In this document: positions 22,310 through 38,472 of the stretch, one piece after another | Position numbering within the stretch: position 1 is the stretch's first letter | Layout of the letters: the number at the start of each line of letters is the position of its first letter | Assembly (NCBI RefSeq): GCF_037975245.1 | Contig: NC_092566.1 | Span: forward strand, 498,001 to 562,000 | Source of the DNA: Apostichopus japonicus | Lineage: Eukaryota; Echinodermata; Holothuroidea; Aspidochirotida; Stichopodidae | Length of the DNA: 64,000 bases | Direction: 5' to 3' | The notes under the pieces: generated by a model | The model's input: the letters and a program-made list of their open reading frames with translations, nothing else | Database searches by the model: none | Told to the model about the DNA's origin: nothing | Program-made: the position numbers and the translations under genes

Positions 22310-23417
22310 CGCTGCTCCGCCAGGAATCAGGAATTCCTTGAAGCGTATACGACGCAAATATAAATATGAAGAGACGAGTGTGTGATCTGGTATATATTGT
22401 TGATATAGACTGCAAATACAAAACGACACTTCATCTGATAAACAGCACACAGCATCAAGAGATTTTCGTAATGTTTACACAAAGAACTATCAAATCCATT
22501 CCGCAATTTTATTATCAATTCGATTCAGCAGTATATACACATGGACATATACTCCCTGTTTCATCTTTTATATCAAAATACTGTACAACCATCCTGAATA
22601 GCCGGAACTTGACAATTTTGATTCATCAAACTAGGACGCCCTCCGAGTTTAATGTTCCGGGAATTACGTGTTATATTACGTTCATAGTACTTTGCTGGCT
22701 TCATACTCTTTCAAAATACTCACACGTGAAAAGCAAATTCTGTTAAGATTTTATTAAAAATCTCGACTTTTAATGAATATATAGTTGACTATAGTTAAAC
22801 GAATGACCTGTATTATTCAGTAAATAAATCCGAAAAATTGATCAGATTCAACTGAAAGAAAAACTTGTTTTACTTTCTCCTGTAAAATAATAAACTGAAT
22901 AATGTCATAAATGAATCTATATGTAACTTAATTGTTTTATAAAACATGTCATTCGAATAAAGTACAAATGTGCGAATGCATACCAAAGTTTCAACTCGAA
23001 GTAAGCTCTCACAGTTGCATTTTACCTGTAGAGATAATCCTACAAAGGACCACCAAAGAGGAAACTGTCAAGTGATATTTACTTAGTTTTATTTATACAT
23101 TCGCTTATATAATATACATATTTGATGCGAATTCCATAATTATTAATGAGATAGTGTGCACGAAATGAGATATTCCAAAATTCATAGAGTATTTTCGTTT
23201 AATTATAGCCGAGTTGTCATAGCCTATAATTATGAGAGATGGTTATAGAATCTTACAATTATTGCTGCTGCCTTTCTACTTGTCAAAGGTTTTAAACGGA
23301 TAAGTTATGTTTTTCTTTTGCTTTCACTCATTGCTAAGAAAACCTGCTACTGTATCAATGAAATGACCCACAGACCATTAATAATATGAACGACTTAAAT
23401 GGAACTATTTTGTCAGG
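22308..23417. other. Non-coding
   Basis: The 126-codon frame at 22366-22746 has no recognisable domain, and base composition is the same as its surroundings. I do not call it a gene. Confidence 0.5.
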
Positions 23418-23420
23418 CTA

Positions 23421-23486
<66 letters not shown>

Positions 23487-23498
23487 CCTATATAGGCC

Positions 23499-23530
<32 letters not shown>

Positions 23531-23532
23531 GG

Positions 23533-23571
<39 letters not shown>
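23418..23571. repeat. (TA)n microsatellite with AGGCCT interruptions
   Basis: A TA run broken three times by TATAGGCCTATA, a 12-base palindrome. Confidence 0.97.
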
Positions 23572-23572
<1 letters not shown>

Positions 23573-24750
23573 CATATGTATTGAATATCATATGTGCGCA
23601 TATTATCCTACATTAAATGGGCAATTAAAATAACTATGAAGCTTTCAGTCCATTGATTATGTTTCACTCCAGACATATATAATTAGGCATATGTCATTGT
23701 TCGTAACATTATATGAAATAAACAAAACCAATATAAGTCTTGTTTTAATAAACGTTTAAACGAAAACGGTAAAAACAATAATTATTACAATTATAGAGTG
23801 ATTCGTTTTCTTTGTGTAAGTCATCTCATGAACCCGACATTCTTCTTTTTTTTTTTCTTTTTTTTTTATTGATTGAAGTCATAAATAGCTCTGCATACTG
23901 GTATATCGTACTGCTATTATCGGCACATATCCTGCAGTGTTTTCATCCCAGCTCGACTAGACAAAATTTCAAAATAATTTTTGCATCGTATGCTTATGAA
24001 AATACACGTATTGGGATTCGATTGCAATTCTTAGCAGGAAATTAACACATTGGAGAGCGGAGCGTAGGATTAAATGTCGCGGTCTTTCCCAATTTCACTT
24101 CAATTTGATAATTCAACTGAACCTAGATATTGCAAAATGTAAATTAACGTACAGGGTAACAGTGATCCAATTTTGAATCGGTAGTATAACTATCGCGACG
24201 GATTCCGTTCGTTGCGGCCGTGCCTTGCATACGTCTGCTGACGAAAATCTATAGTGAGGGCGCAAAAACTAAGTGTTATGAATATAAAGTATCATAAAAC
24301 AGAGTTATGAAGTCAATGTTTTAGAGGTGATTGAATCCACAATGGGATAACTATGGATCACATGCAGTCATATCAGTCGTAGTCGAAAAGGTCACGTCAA
24401 TCAAATAAACTAAAACAAAGGCGCGAAAATACGGCGTCCCACAAAATATTGCTATTTCACCCCTTCATACCTTTGTCGGATGTAACTGACTCTTTTATCT
24501 TTCCTGGTTAATATCTTTAATATTGGATCGGGTTTTTTTTTTGGGGGGGGGGGCGTTCTTACTGTTTACGTACATATGAAAACATTATGTCTTCTTTCGT
24601 CGAATTACATATTCAATGAATTCAGAATGTAGTTGTTTTTTTCAAGACTAACGACAATGCGAACTAGGCTATCGTGAAACCCTCCCGTACCCTTCATAAT
24701 TTCTGCTCATAGTGAAGCTAACTTTTCTCAAGGGTTTATAATAGGGGCCT
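23572..24750. other. Non-coding
   Basis: Holds a T-run joined to a G-run at about 24532-24553. No gene recognised. Confidence 0.5.
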
Positions 24751-25810
24751 AGCAGTCACAGTGTGAATATCTTTCCCTGCACAGGGCATGGCGCTTAGGG
24801 GTGACGTGAGGGAGGTCGTAGGGTGCCGAGGACGGGGATGCAGTCCCGGTGTCAATCTCATCTCCCTGCACAGGGTATGGCGGTCAGGGCTGACGATATG
24901 TAGGTCGTAGGGTGCCGGGGAGGGGGCAGCAGTCACGGTGTCAATATCTTTCCCTGCACAGGGCATGGCGCTTAGGGGTGACGTGAGGGAGGTCGTAGGG
25001 TGCCGGGGAGGGGGAAGCAGTCACGGTGTCAATATCTTTCCCTGCACAGGGCATGGCGCTTAGGGGTGACGTGAGGGAGGTCGTAGGGTGCCGGGGAGGG
25101 GAAAGCAGTCCCTGTGTCAATCTCATCTCTCTGCACAGGGCATGGCGGTCAGGGGTGACGAGAGGGAGGTCGTAGGGTGCCGGGGAGTGGAAAGCAGTCC
25201 CTATGTCAATCTCATCTCTCTGCACATGGCATGGCGACCAGGGCTGACGATATGTAGGTCGTAGGGTGCCGGGGAGGGGGAAGCAGTCCCTGTGTCAATC
25301 TCATCTCTCTGCACAGGGCATGGCGGTCAGGGGTGACGAGAGGGAGGTCGTAGGGTGCCGGGGAGTGGAAAGCAGTCCCTGTGTCAATCTCATCTCTCTG
25401 CACATGGCATGGCGACCAGGGCTGACGATATGTAGGTCGTAGGGTGCCGGGGAGGGGGAAGCAGTCCCTGTGTCAATCTCATCTCTCTGCACAGGGCATG
25501 GCGGTCAGGGGTGACGAGAGAGAGGTCGTAGGGTGCCGGGGAGGGGAAAGCAGTCCCGGTGTCAATCTCATCTCCCTGCACAGGGCATGGCGGTCAGGGC
25601 TGACGATATGTAGGTCGTAGGGTGCCGGGGAGGGGGAAGCAGTCACGGTGTCAATATCTTTCCCTGCACAGGGCATGGCGCTTAGGGGTGACGTGAGGGA
25701 GGTCGTAGGGTGCCCGGGAAGATAAAGCAGTCCCGATGTCAATCTCATCTCCCTGCACATGGCATGGCGGTCAAGGGTGACGAGAGGGAGGTCGTATGGT
25801 GCCGGGGAGG
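24751..25810. repeat. 89-bp minisatellite, about 12 copies
   Basis: The unit includes TCCCTGCACAGGGCATGGCG, a variable GGTCAGGGCTGACGATATG or CTTAGGGGTGACGTGAGGG block, and GAGGTCGTAGGGTGCCGGGG. Variants alternate so that neighbouring pairs repeat as a 178-bp higher-order unit at 25090-25450. Minus-strand frames starting every 89 bp (MQRDEIDTGTA type) come from the repeat and are not proteins. Confidence 0.95.
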
Positions 25811-28411
25811 GTACTCTCATTACCATAATAAACAAGTGGAAAGTGAAGAGTGGTAAAATGAACCCTTCAAACTGAACGAGTTATATATAAGTTAGTATAA
25901 ATATGTTCCAGATCTCGATACATGTGTACTACCCAAACAACAAAGATTTGGTTAATATTACCATAACGTTTTAAGACAGAATTTCATATTATAACAAAAA
26001 GGAGAGGAGATGGGTAAAGGATTCGTCTTTAAGGATCTGTGTTGTAAACATTAGTAAAACTCATAATTAACATCAGTCGTGCGTCGCTCGCATTTTCTAA
26101 AATTAGTTGCGGGCGACTACAGACGAAGAAAAAAGTGTGAAAGCACGGAAGCCTACGTGCGCGGACTCCCCGTGGTTTGGTTCAAATTGAACATTCAAAC
26201 TCAATTTGTGTTGATTACTCCACGGAGAACGTGTCGCTAGCTTGAAAGATCGACTCGGCGAATAATTGTCGTAATAAGCGGCTGTCGGCATCGTATGCGA
26301 ACCTAGACGTTATTTGATCGTGGAGTAAATATGGATGGAAATATTTCAAAGAAAAAACCACAAAAGAGAAACATATAACTGAGCAAAGATATGGGGTTAT
26401 ATTTCGTCTGAGTATCTGATACCAAGGATAAACTAAAATGGCAGATGAATGTATCAATACACAGATTGCACAATACACTACAATACATGTATACATGTAC
26501 ATCTTCAGAAAATGCTTTGGTCAAAGCGGTTTAAATCAAGCAACATTATTGTTACCTTGATTAAAGCAACTAAATGCCCTATACTGAACACACACACTGC
26601 AGATTATGAAGAAAAAGTTATGAAGTTATATAGACTATTTACCCGTTTTGTTGTTGGGGTGGGGGTTGGGAGGCAGCAACTATAGGTGAGGGGGGAAGGG
26701 CGCAGGTAACACCACAGACCATTACCAGAGGCGAACTCTTAAGTGCACGTGTTAGTCAACATTGTAACTATAGAAGTAACATGAGGTTTGAGTTTTATAT
26801 GATATTGGCAATTCGTATACCCATATCGGTGTAACGTTATACACATATCACTTAGTATGACTAAAAGGTGCGTGGATACCGTTATAGGGTTACCTTCAGT
26901 TGTTGCGAGTTTGTAATCGTTAATTTATATAACCAATAACATCGGATATGCATATTCATATAAGATTATTCATGACAAAAGTTTTCCTAAAAAATGCATT
27001 CTATTGTTTACTAGAAATTTCCGTAATAACAAAAACATTGAATCGTTTCATCAGCATCAATTGCGACGATTAGTAAAACCATGAAATGAATGACGAAAGA
27101 GACCTGGGATATTGATCTCATACCGTAAAATACAGCGACGGCGACGGCGACGGCGACGGTAGCTGCCCGTCCATATACCGTTATGTCTTGACCAATCATG
27201 CACGTACATATAGAGAATGTTCGCCGCATTAACCCGAAAAGCACGTTCCGCTCTTAATCGCCTATTCACATTTCAGCGATAAACTCTCCACGCATGACCT
27301 AGCAACTCAAGGGGCGTAAATTATGCGCTGCGCTTCGACGTATCGTTGTAATTATAGACTCTAGTAAGGAGATGAAGAGTATCGCCAACATTTTATTTCA
27401 GATGGATCGTTCGTTGCTGGAGAGTCTCTGATACGTTTCTTTGGAGACAGGCTGTTACTAAGCAATAAGTGAATCTTCCGTGCTTTACAGTAGTATCTCT
27501 TATTTTCCATCAATGTTTCAGGAATGTTGCAACCAGATCAATGTGACACAACCTCACCGGTGCTACACCAACCTTAAGACCACCTCCTGATGTAGTACTC
27601 ACACGAGTATGAGAAGTAGGCTACGTATATTTAACTCACTCGGTGTTATCACACACCGATACATACCAAGACGCGTGATACCACAGCACACGAGTTACTT
27701 GTATTAATTAAACTAAGGTAACAATATATCGGATAAGGATGCCATCCTATGTTTTTTTTTCACTAACAGAAGGTTAATCAGAAAGTAACTAATCATCTCA
27801 TGCTATTCATAACATTTCGTTCCCCCAGACACATTTGAAGTCAGTATACCTTTCATGTTAAATGTTTCGTCAAGTTCGACTTACTTTATTATTTGAAATA
27901 GAGCTTGACTAGCCTTATGCATTACCATGCATGGATGGAATGATCTTTCTTATCTTCGAAAACTGTTATCAATATCAACTCAAACATTAAACTGTTTACA
28001 TGTGGACGTCGGTTGGTGATATAACGTTACGGACAAAGTATATGCTGAAACACAACTATATAACATTCATTGGCAGTCACAGGCAACGAACGTCACAGCG
28101 ACAAACGACTTGTGTAAGTATGAAATATGTCTGGCCAATCAAATAGAGTCAACATTTTAATTATGCAATTAAATGGATATTACATTTTCTAATATCAATT
28201 TCATATGTTGAAACCGAGTCAGTACGTTACCCTTGTGGATATATTTAACTATAAATACTTGGAAACGAAGTCAGTGACCTATTACAGTCGTTACACAGCG
28301 ATACGCGTAGTCGCGCACTGCAGACCGAACCCAAGTAATCCCGCTGTGAGTTAGTGACGTCACGCTGTGAAAGAGCGCGCCAAACAATCATTCGGTTTTA
28401 CATTAAAGTGA
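25811..28411. other. Non-coding
   Basis: Contains a GACGGC hexamer repeat at about 27134-27160, which makes the RRRRRR or AVAVAV frames at 27011-27269. No gene recognised. Confidence 0.5.
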
Positions 28412-28443
28412 TATATATATATATAATATATATATATATATAT
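28412..28443. repeat. (TA)n tract
   Basis: Short TA run with one AATA interruption. Confidence 0.95.
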
Positions 28444-30527
<2,084 letters not shown>

Positions 30528-30972
30528 ATGGGCGTCCGCAGGGAGGGGCAAGAGGGGGCACCCCCCCTGGAAAATCAAAAATTGAAAAAAAGTTAAACAT
30601 TTGACTTTTAATGATTTCACCCAACTAACAGTTCTCCAGTTATGTTCATTGCATACGGACCCATAATGCATTACTGAAATTATTGAAAGTCAAAATCCTA
30701 AGACATGAGATCTCAAAATAACCGATGTGTAAATGCAACTTGAAACGCCCGGGAAGTGTCTTTTCCGACGATCTATTTTGGGGCAAAAAAAAAAATCATG
30801 GTACGCTCCGCTTCGATAGTATCAGTAGTTTGTTACACCTACATGTCTTACTGATTCCCCTCCCCCCCCCCTTTCTGAATATTCCTGCAGACACACTTAC
30901 TTGGACCCCCTGATAGGGGGTCCTTTTGGGCCAGGAGCCGGGCCCCCATGCTCATCGTTACGCCACTGCTGT
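30528..30972. repeat. Transposon remnants, probably two families
   Basis: ATGGGCGTCCGCAGGGAGGG with GAGGGGGCACCCCCCCTGG at 30529-30570 and GGCCCCCATGCTCATCGTTA with CGCCACTG at about 30942-30968 are typical of worn interspersed repeats in marine invertebrates. A 9-bp perfect hairpin, GGACCCCCT and AGGGGGTCC, lies at about 30903-30923. Confidence 0.45.
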
Positions 30973-33283
30973 TTTATAAATTCTTTAAAAAAAAATGAAA
31001 ACTACATTATTAGACCTGTATCCTTACTTCAGCAAGAACAGGGAAATAATGTGACGCTCTCGTTACACCGGCAGAATCGAACCACGGCTAAAGCATGCAT
31101 TCGTAAAAGCATCAATGACCAGCACATTACTTTATGAACTTAACATGAGAACATATTTTTCCTTCTTTCTTCTTGCTTGCTTTCTTTGTAAAGCTTGCGC
31201 GATTGCTGTTTTCACTTTTATCATGACAAGAGGGCACCGGTATAATTTCAGCAATGTTAAACTCAATCAACATACTTGAAATTTGTCAGCACCGCATGGT
31301 ATACTGTGTTTATTATGACATCACCGTCATTAACTATAAGTGGTGGCGCACTTGGTGAAACGGCAGACCGACAGACAACCTAAAAAGTCGACTAAAGCTC
31401 CCCATAGCAACCAGTTTGGGCACTATACAGTATACAGGCTGAATAGGATGGATGGCGGATGGTTATACAATATTCATCTTAAGTAGATGATCCTATAGTA
31501 AAGATCAGCTCTGTTTCATCACACTACAATATTGAGTTTGTCATATCGTTCCGGGACGTCACTAAAACGTACACACAAGTAAAACTATAGCAAAGGGGAT
31601 AACTATAGTACTAAAACACATTAATGTGTGGTCACGTGTTATTATATACGCGCGGCGAGTTCGAACGAACAACAAAGGAAGAGGATATTTGTTGAACTAT
31701 TCTTTACGGACAAATGTTACCAAAAAATGACCATTACTCATTCTAAAACAAAGATATTAAAAGCAAAATAACAAAAGTGTGGTTATGTGACGAGTATCTG
31801 GCTCAATAAGTCCCCTATATATATATGGAGATCAAAATCAAAACGGCATTAGAAAACTCCCTCCAAGTCAATGCAATGGTTTGAGATGAGAAAAGTGGAG
31901 AATGTCACAAAAGAACGACAAACCTGTTTGACGCACTTGCGTGACGAATGGTGTTTGGTTGTAAGGCTATAGGAATCTAAGTATATTGGTTATGTTACAC
32001 TACATTCACACTAAATATAAAACACACCCGAAATAAAGGATTTCTACTTTTTTTCTTTTTTTGATATCTAACGTAATTCTCAACGTAGCAGAACAACTTG
32101 CAATGTGTACCTCAGTGTTCGCCTTAGATCCATAGGCCTACCTATCTAACGTAAACAAAATAGGAGCACTTTGATATCCCGCCTCAATGGTTGTCAAGTG
32201 TAGCGACTTGTGACGTCACGGGTCGATACTAACTCAGACGGGGAGAGGTTATTCAGGTCAAATGAAGCCTAGATCGATCCAGCGCTTGTAATTATTTTCC
32301 ATAAATAAAATCCTACCATTGGTTATCTTTTATAGATGCTTTAGTGTGAAGCAATACCAATCGAGTTAGTTCCTGGACGTTAGTTATTCAATAAGTTAAA
32401 ATGGGGAGAAAATGCGCAAGTCTGTTAATAGGATTTCCTCTGTGTGTGTGATCTAATCATATCCTATACACATACACGCAATATAAAACGCATGGTTTCC
32501 ACTCTATTGTCGAAATGATTATTTCACTGATTTACAATAAGTTGCTGTATAAAAGAATAGACTTTACCGATAGCGACAACAGTTCTTCAACGAGACAAGT
32601 AACAATATTCATTGTATCATACACGTATAAACAAGGGCAGCTGTCGAAAATGTAAACAGTACATTGTGGCTTTTCTCTGAAAATAATAAAAAGTTCTCGC
32701 ATTGATATGTGAGTTAATTACAAAATTATGAAGTATAAATCAGACACATTTTGACAAACGGCACGTACGGTAGGTGTATTTCATTAGGCCTTCAGGTTGG
32801 CAAGTTTGTAATTTTTCTAAACATCGAGTATTCGTGCACAGAAGCGATCAATCGATGTATGGGTTATGTGCAAAACACACATCACATAGTATTGTGAAAA
32901 TTACAAAGTTCATACATACAACACACATACGGTTCCATGGTAGTATTGAAATGCATGTAGGTCGGATATAATGGTATAGGCTTACAATGGTAATATTCCA
33001 CTACATATTATTCTATAATGTTAATAGAATTATGTACAGTACAAAGTAATAAAATAAACCAGACACTAAAATGTGTATAACTGTCTGAAATCATGATAAA
33101 CTGACCGGTAACAATAATAATTGTACACAAATAATTAATCCACAAAATATCGGCAGTCCGCCTACAGATTCATGTAGATGTAATCACCGTAGAAGTGTAG
33201 GTGATTCTTTAGCCTATCCATATACTATTTAGTGTATATGCTATAGTCCAATCACATGTTAATATATTACGTTAAGACCTTAC
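30973..33283. other. Non-coding
   Basis: No gene, RNA or organised repeat recognised. Confidence 0.5.
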
Positions 33284-33430
33284 TTATAGCCTAAATGTGC
33301 CTCAGAATGCCCCATTTCACGCATAAAATTCCCTCTTGCTTGACGGATGACCCCATACCCCCCCCCCCCCCCCACATAGGAGTCTGCTGCTCGACTCCAT
33401 GGCCACACCCGCTTCTTCTTAAAATCCTTA
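33284..33430 (+). repeat. Dispersed repeat fragment, copy B, with poly-C
   Basis: Same start as 10311-10455 (TTATAGCCTAAATGTGCCTC). Here a C-run of about 17 at 33357-33374 replaces the G-rich stretch of copy A. Confidence 0.45.
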
Positions 33431-34385
33431 ATCCGACCCGGTCAAGTTAAGGATAATTACCAGATTCATTGCACATATCTGAATCAGAGGACTATATTAT
33501 GACATTTGTAATGAACATAGCATTATTAATAACTTGAATGGGTCGTTACCGTATATACTAGTGGAATATGTTTGTTTGTTATTTATTCGGCCGACAGCTT
33601 TAAGTGAGGCAGACAATCCGTAGTTTTCTCTAACGTCATAGTAATGTAAGGCTTTTTTGGGCAAGATGCAATACAAGTAAGTTTTCCCCTGATAAAGACT
33701 AAAGATACTTATTATTCAAGTCATTATGATTTGCGAGGGCTCAGACGTTGCAAACATAAGCCATGGAAATATGACACTATCTTATTTGTATAGTGTTTTA
33801 ATTACTCCTCAGCTTTGAAACTAATGTTACTGCCTTGTATAATCGTATATCTTCACGGCAGTTATCATGGAAATACACATACATAGTATCATGTATATAC
33901 CACCTAAAGAGGAGATATGCTTACTCTACACACAAAAGAAGGCCGGGTATGATATTACCGAGCTGCCGTATATATAGAGACCATACTGTCTCTCACAGTA
34001 CTGCAGTAATATATAGTGTCTACGTGTTGTAACGTTGGTTTCATTCTAAACAAGAATTCAGTGATTTATTCGTGACGATTTAATCAAGAACAGACACGGC
34101 TTAGTTATAACTTACCAAATATTACAATCTGCTACTAAGAAACAACGCTGACTAACGATACTATCTTTCGAACGATTCTAATCTGGTTAGGTTACTTTCT
34201 CTTTAGCATCAAGGCGTTGCTAGAGAGATTGTGATCCCGGATAGGTTTATCCTCGGTGTCAAGTACCATAACACGGTTACATCTGAAAGCTGGAGATACC
34301 TGGTTACATCATCATATGTAGCCCCTGCATATGTTGTCACTAAGATCTACACTGTGATATGGCATCGCACCTAACATATGAACAC
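33431..34385. other. Non-coding
   Basis: No gene seen. Confidence 0.5.
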
Positions 34386-35460
34386 AGGGAGGAATTATTA
34401 GTTATAAAGAGGGTGCCAATCAGAAGCATGATAAAGGTGGTGTCAATCAGAGAGGCAGTGTGCTTTTATCAGGATGGTGTCACTAAATGGAATGATCGAT
34501 AATGTAGACGGTGCCAATCAGGAGCATGATAAAGGTGGTGTCAATCAGAGAGGCAGGGTGCTTTTATAAGGATGGTGTCACTAAATGGAACGATCGGTAA
34601 TGAAGTGCCAAAGAGAGACCAGATCAGTTCTAAAGACGTTGTTTCTGGGAAGCAAGATGAGTAAGGAATACTGTGAGAGACCTGGTTAATAGAGACGATG
34701 CCACTCAGCTACATAATCGTTAAAAAACGACGGTGCCACTGACTTGCGCGCGTCATAATTAATGCAGGTGGGCCAACGGCGAGAGGCATGGCTGGTAGTA
34801 AAGACGGTACCACTGAGAGGCATGGTTAATAAAGAGAGTGCCCATTGGAGGCATGAAATATAAGGGAGACGGTGTCACTGAGATGCATGATGGGTAATAA
34901 AGACTTTATATTAAAGGCATGAAATATAAAGGAGACGGTGCCACTGAGAGGCATGATGGGTAATAAGGACAGTGCCTATTAGAGGCATGAAGTATAAAAA
35001 AGACGGTGCCACTGAGAGGCATGATGGGTAATACAGAAAGTGCCTATTAGAGGCATGAAATAAAAAAGAGACGGTGCCACTGAGAGGCATGGTTAATAAA
35101 GAGAGTGCCCATTGGAGGCATGAAATATAAAAGAGACGGTGCCACTGAGAGGCATGATGGGTAATAAGGACAGTGCCTATTAGAGGCATGAAGTATAAAA
35201 AAGACGGTGCCACTGAGAGGCATGATGGGTAATACAGAAAGTGCCTATTAGAGGCATGAAATAAAAAAGAGACGGTGCCACTGAGAGGCATGATGGGTAA
35301 TAAAGACTTTATATTGAAGGCATGAAATATAAAGGAGACGGTGCCACTGAGAGGCTTGATGGGTAATATGAACAGTGCCTATTAGAGGCATGAAATAAAA
35401 AAAGACGGTGCCACTGAGGGTCATGATCATTAATACAGACGATGCCATGATCATTGAAGA
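34386..35460. repeat. Complex minisatellite with higher-order structure
   Basis: The left part (34400-34610) is two copies of a unit of about 113 bp with GGTGTCAATCAGAGAGGCAG. From about 34780 the short unit is GACGGTGCCACTGAGAGGCA, TGATGGGTAATA and GTGCCTATTAGAGGCATGAA. Blocks repeat at 201 bp (34967 against 35168), with near identity. Minus-strand frames up to 126 codons reflect the repeat. Confidence 0.9.
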
Positions 35461-38400
35461 CGGGTTTAATGCCCTCGTGAGGCATTACCGAAGATGATGT
35501 CATTGAAACACCCAATGCTTTATCTTGCTCCTTCCAGTATGTCGATTTTATATCGTGGCCTGTTTCACAAAATATATTAAACTGCAACTCTTGACTGTTG
35601 TACCACGATTATAAGATTAATCTTGGTAAAAAACAATTATCCCTGAAGTACGTTAACATCTATTTAATAACACTGTAATCTGATTAAAATGAATGAACAG
35701 CTGATGTTCCTTTAATTAGATAGGTTACGATTCAATCTAACATAAGACTGAACAATTTATTCTCCTTGCATAAGTTTTAGAATTTTACGAAGAACCAGGC
35801 AGAAGTTGGTAGAGAGTCGCTTCGAATTTTGCACTACAAAGTTTTTTACAAATGAAAGTGAAAAGCTGGACTTTCAGTAAAATTAATACGAGAGCTACGA
35901 TGTGAATTATACACTGCAGCCTTACAGTTACGAAAGAGTCAAAAGTTGAACGACCTATACATTCATGTACGATATTTCCATTCATGTACAATATTATATA
36001 CGGTGCTCTCCCGAGGGGCAAGGCTGTTAAATTTCCTGACATTTCAATTTTATTTTTAATTCGAACACGCCTATGTAGCTTGCAATCGCTACAAACTCAT
36101 TAGTTTGGATACCACATCTTAAATACAGCCCTTGGGATAACCTCGGATCCTTTTAATGATTGGTGTTTTGTAACAAGTCAAAAAGCAGTACAACCACCAA
36201 CAAACACATGGCAGAAAAAAGGTGAATAAAAATAATGATGTGAGTCAGATGAGTTTGTTGGATGAAACAAAAGGTACACTGTAGCAGCAGACATGAGGAT
36301 CTACCTTATACAACGTGATACATTGCTGTTTAAATTGGCCAATCAAGGACGCGTATAATAAAACAGCGCATTTACATATTGCCTAACAAACCGTTTCCAT
36401 TGCAAGATGCAAAATATACGTAAGCCTATGTGTTGGTTTTAAGGAGGAGAAGCGAACCCAACCAAAACATTTATTCCCTGATAGCTAAGCAACATTAATC
36501 CGTTTGAGATATATCATAATAGCTTAATATTTTTCTTCACGATGCTGCCATTTTGTCAATCTATGATGTCACAGTGTCATTAAATCTTTCTTTTCCTTTC
36601 GTGCTGTTTCAGGTTGGATCTAAATGTTGCGTCATATTAAACAGCTGCTTCATAATTTCAGAAGTAATCATAGCAAAGCCTACATCTATAACGTAAAATG
36701 AATAATGCAGTTACAAAGAGAAAATTGAAAGTTCAAGCACAATTGTCTCGATGGCGCCACATTTACATTTGTTAAAGCCTTCCTCGAAAGCCTTCCATGT
36801 TTCTTCTCCTGATAAACCTGATATCTTCCAAATGGAGTCCAACGGTTCCTATATATGTTTGGGCGAGTTGTCTATTATATAGTAATCTTCATCACTTAAT
36901 CCAAGATGACGGTTGGGTTAGCTTCCCCCTTTAAATAAAGCTTCCACAGCTTCGGGTATATTATGAGCGATACAGTGACACTACAAATTAAACATGATGG
37001 CAATTAAAGGCCTCCATTGCTTTTATCAAGTGACGTCATTATTTCCTTTCTATAGATTTTGTATTGTCGGTTCATTTCAAATCAGCATGATCAGACGAAA
37101 CAGCTTACCTCCTAGATCAACAAACCGAATTGTACAATTAAAACAGTATTCACGCTTTCGTCGGGATGATTCAAAATTCTAAAATAAATAAAAACGTAAA
37201 AGAGCCGTGGGCTTTATTTAGTGCCTTTTATCCAATATCGACAGAGCATGAAGCGATAAATATTTGGTTGTGAATGAAACGGTGGTGTAATAAAGCGCCA
37301 AGCATTTACACGGGTGTTTAGGCAGCCATTTCTAGCGAGCTATATACACGCCATGCTAGCGATGGGAGTGCCCAAACATTACGACAGCAGTATAACCTGG
37401 TTGTAACTATATAAGCGGCCGGTTTTAATAATTGGGTGTTATGATTGCCGTGAGGGGAACGCCAAGTTCACGCGGTGTCATTTATAAGATTTCAAAACCC
37501 ATTTTAGTTCGATGACTTTACCTCATAGAAATGAACACATAACAACAGACGGTAAACAGGATTTGGCAGACGATCATATTAAGCAGTTGAATGGTTTGTC
37601 CTCAGTGCGTTCGTGTGTCTTGTTTCACATTGTTACCTTTTACAAGCAGAAGTTGAGAAGACAGCTGTACATAACGTTTTAATTTAGACTTATGTGCAAC
37701 GTGCTTTAACTTCCTTGTTTTTTCTCTCCTTTCTTTTGTAGTCGGAAAGTATATGTGTGTGTGGGGGGGGGGGGTGGGGGCGAATCTATGAGATAAGTCT
37801 GTACGCATATACGGTACCGTACAATCGTACAACATACCCCCCCCCTCCCCTCTCCCTTTGATATATTTCTTTAGCAATTAACACAGATATGATTCTGTCA
37901 CCAGCTTCTTGTGAAGCATAAACAGGAATATAGGAATTTGACGCACAATAAAGTATTGAAGTTCCTGTATATGCATTAATACTATTTAAGTTTGAACAGT
38001 GACACAAGCTTGAAGAAATTGTTATATTGGATTTCTTGACCGATTTAAGAAACCGAGGCCGTCAGTGTGTAAATGGAATGAAATAAGATCGCAATGTTAA
38101 TTAGCCAATCGGGATCTCTATTTATCTCAGACTAAAATATAGTGAATTTCGCGATCAGGCTAGTAATGAATCCGTATACTATATGTTTCATCACTAGCAA
38201 ACAGTTCCTACCACAGATACAGTCCAAAAAACAACTGGTTTGCTAGAACTGAAATCAGTAGACTAACTTCAGATTAAATACTTAATAATTATTGAGTCCT
38301 ATTGTATATAATTACACTCGTTGACTGATGGCATTCTCCATCGTAAATAATACAATACTTTGTAAAAGATTTTAAAAATTTGACCGGGTCCAAACCAGAC

Positions 38401-38472
38401 AAGAATTTAGAGGTTAATACGGTTTTACTTTAACAACTCTCTGCTTGAACTCAGCCGGTATAGAACGCTAGC
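35461..38472. other. Non-coding
   Basis: A G-run near 37761 and a C-run near 37840 are present. No gene recognised. Confidence 0.5.

Noticed and set aside
22057-22450. Open frames coding for IYIYIY on both strands, also at 23386, 29251-29534, 43206-43613 and 45186-45439
   Set aside because: They are translations of (TA)n tracts.
22366-22746. 126-codon frame as a host gene
   Set aside because: No domain, no splice context, and base composition like the flanks.
24736-25835. Six minus-strand frames of 63-118 codons
   Set aside because: All fall in the 89-bp minisatellite and start every 89 bp.
34911-35587. Frames of 68-126 codons on the minus strand
   Set aside because: Products of the 34.4-35.5 kb minisatellite.
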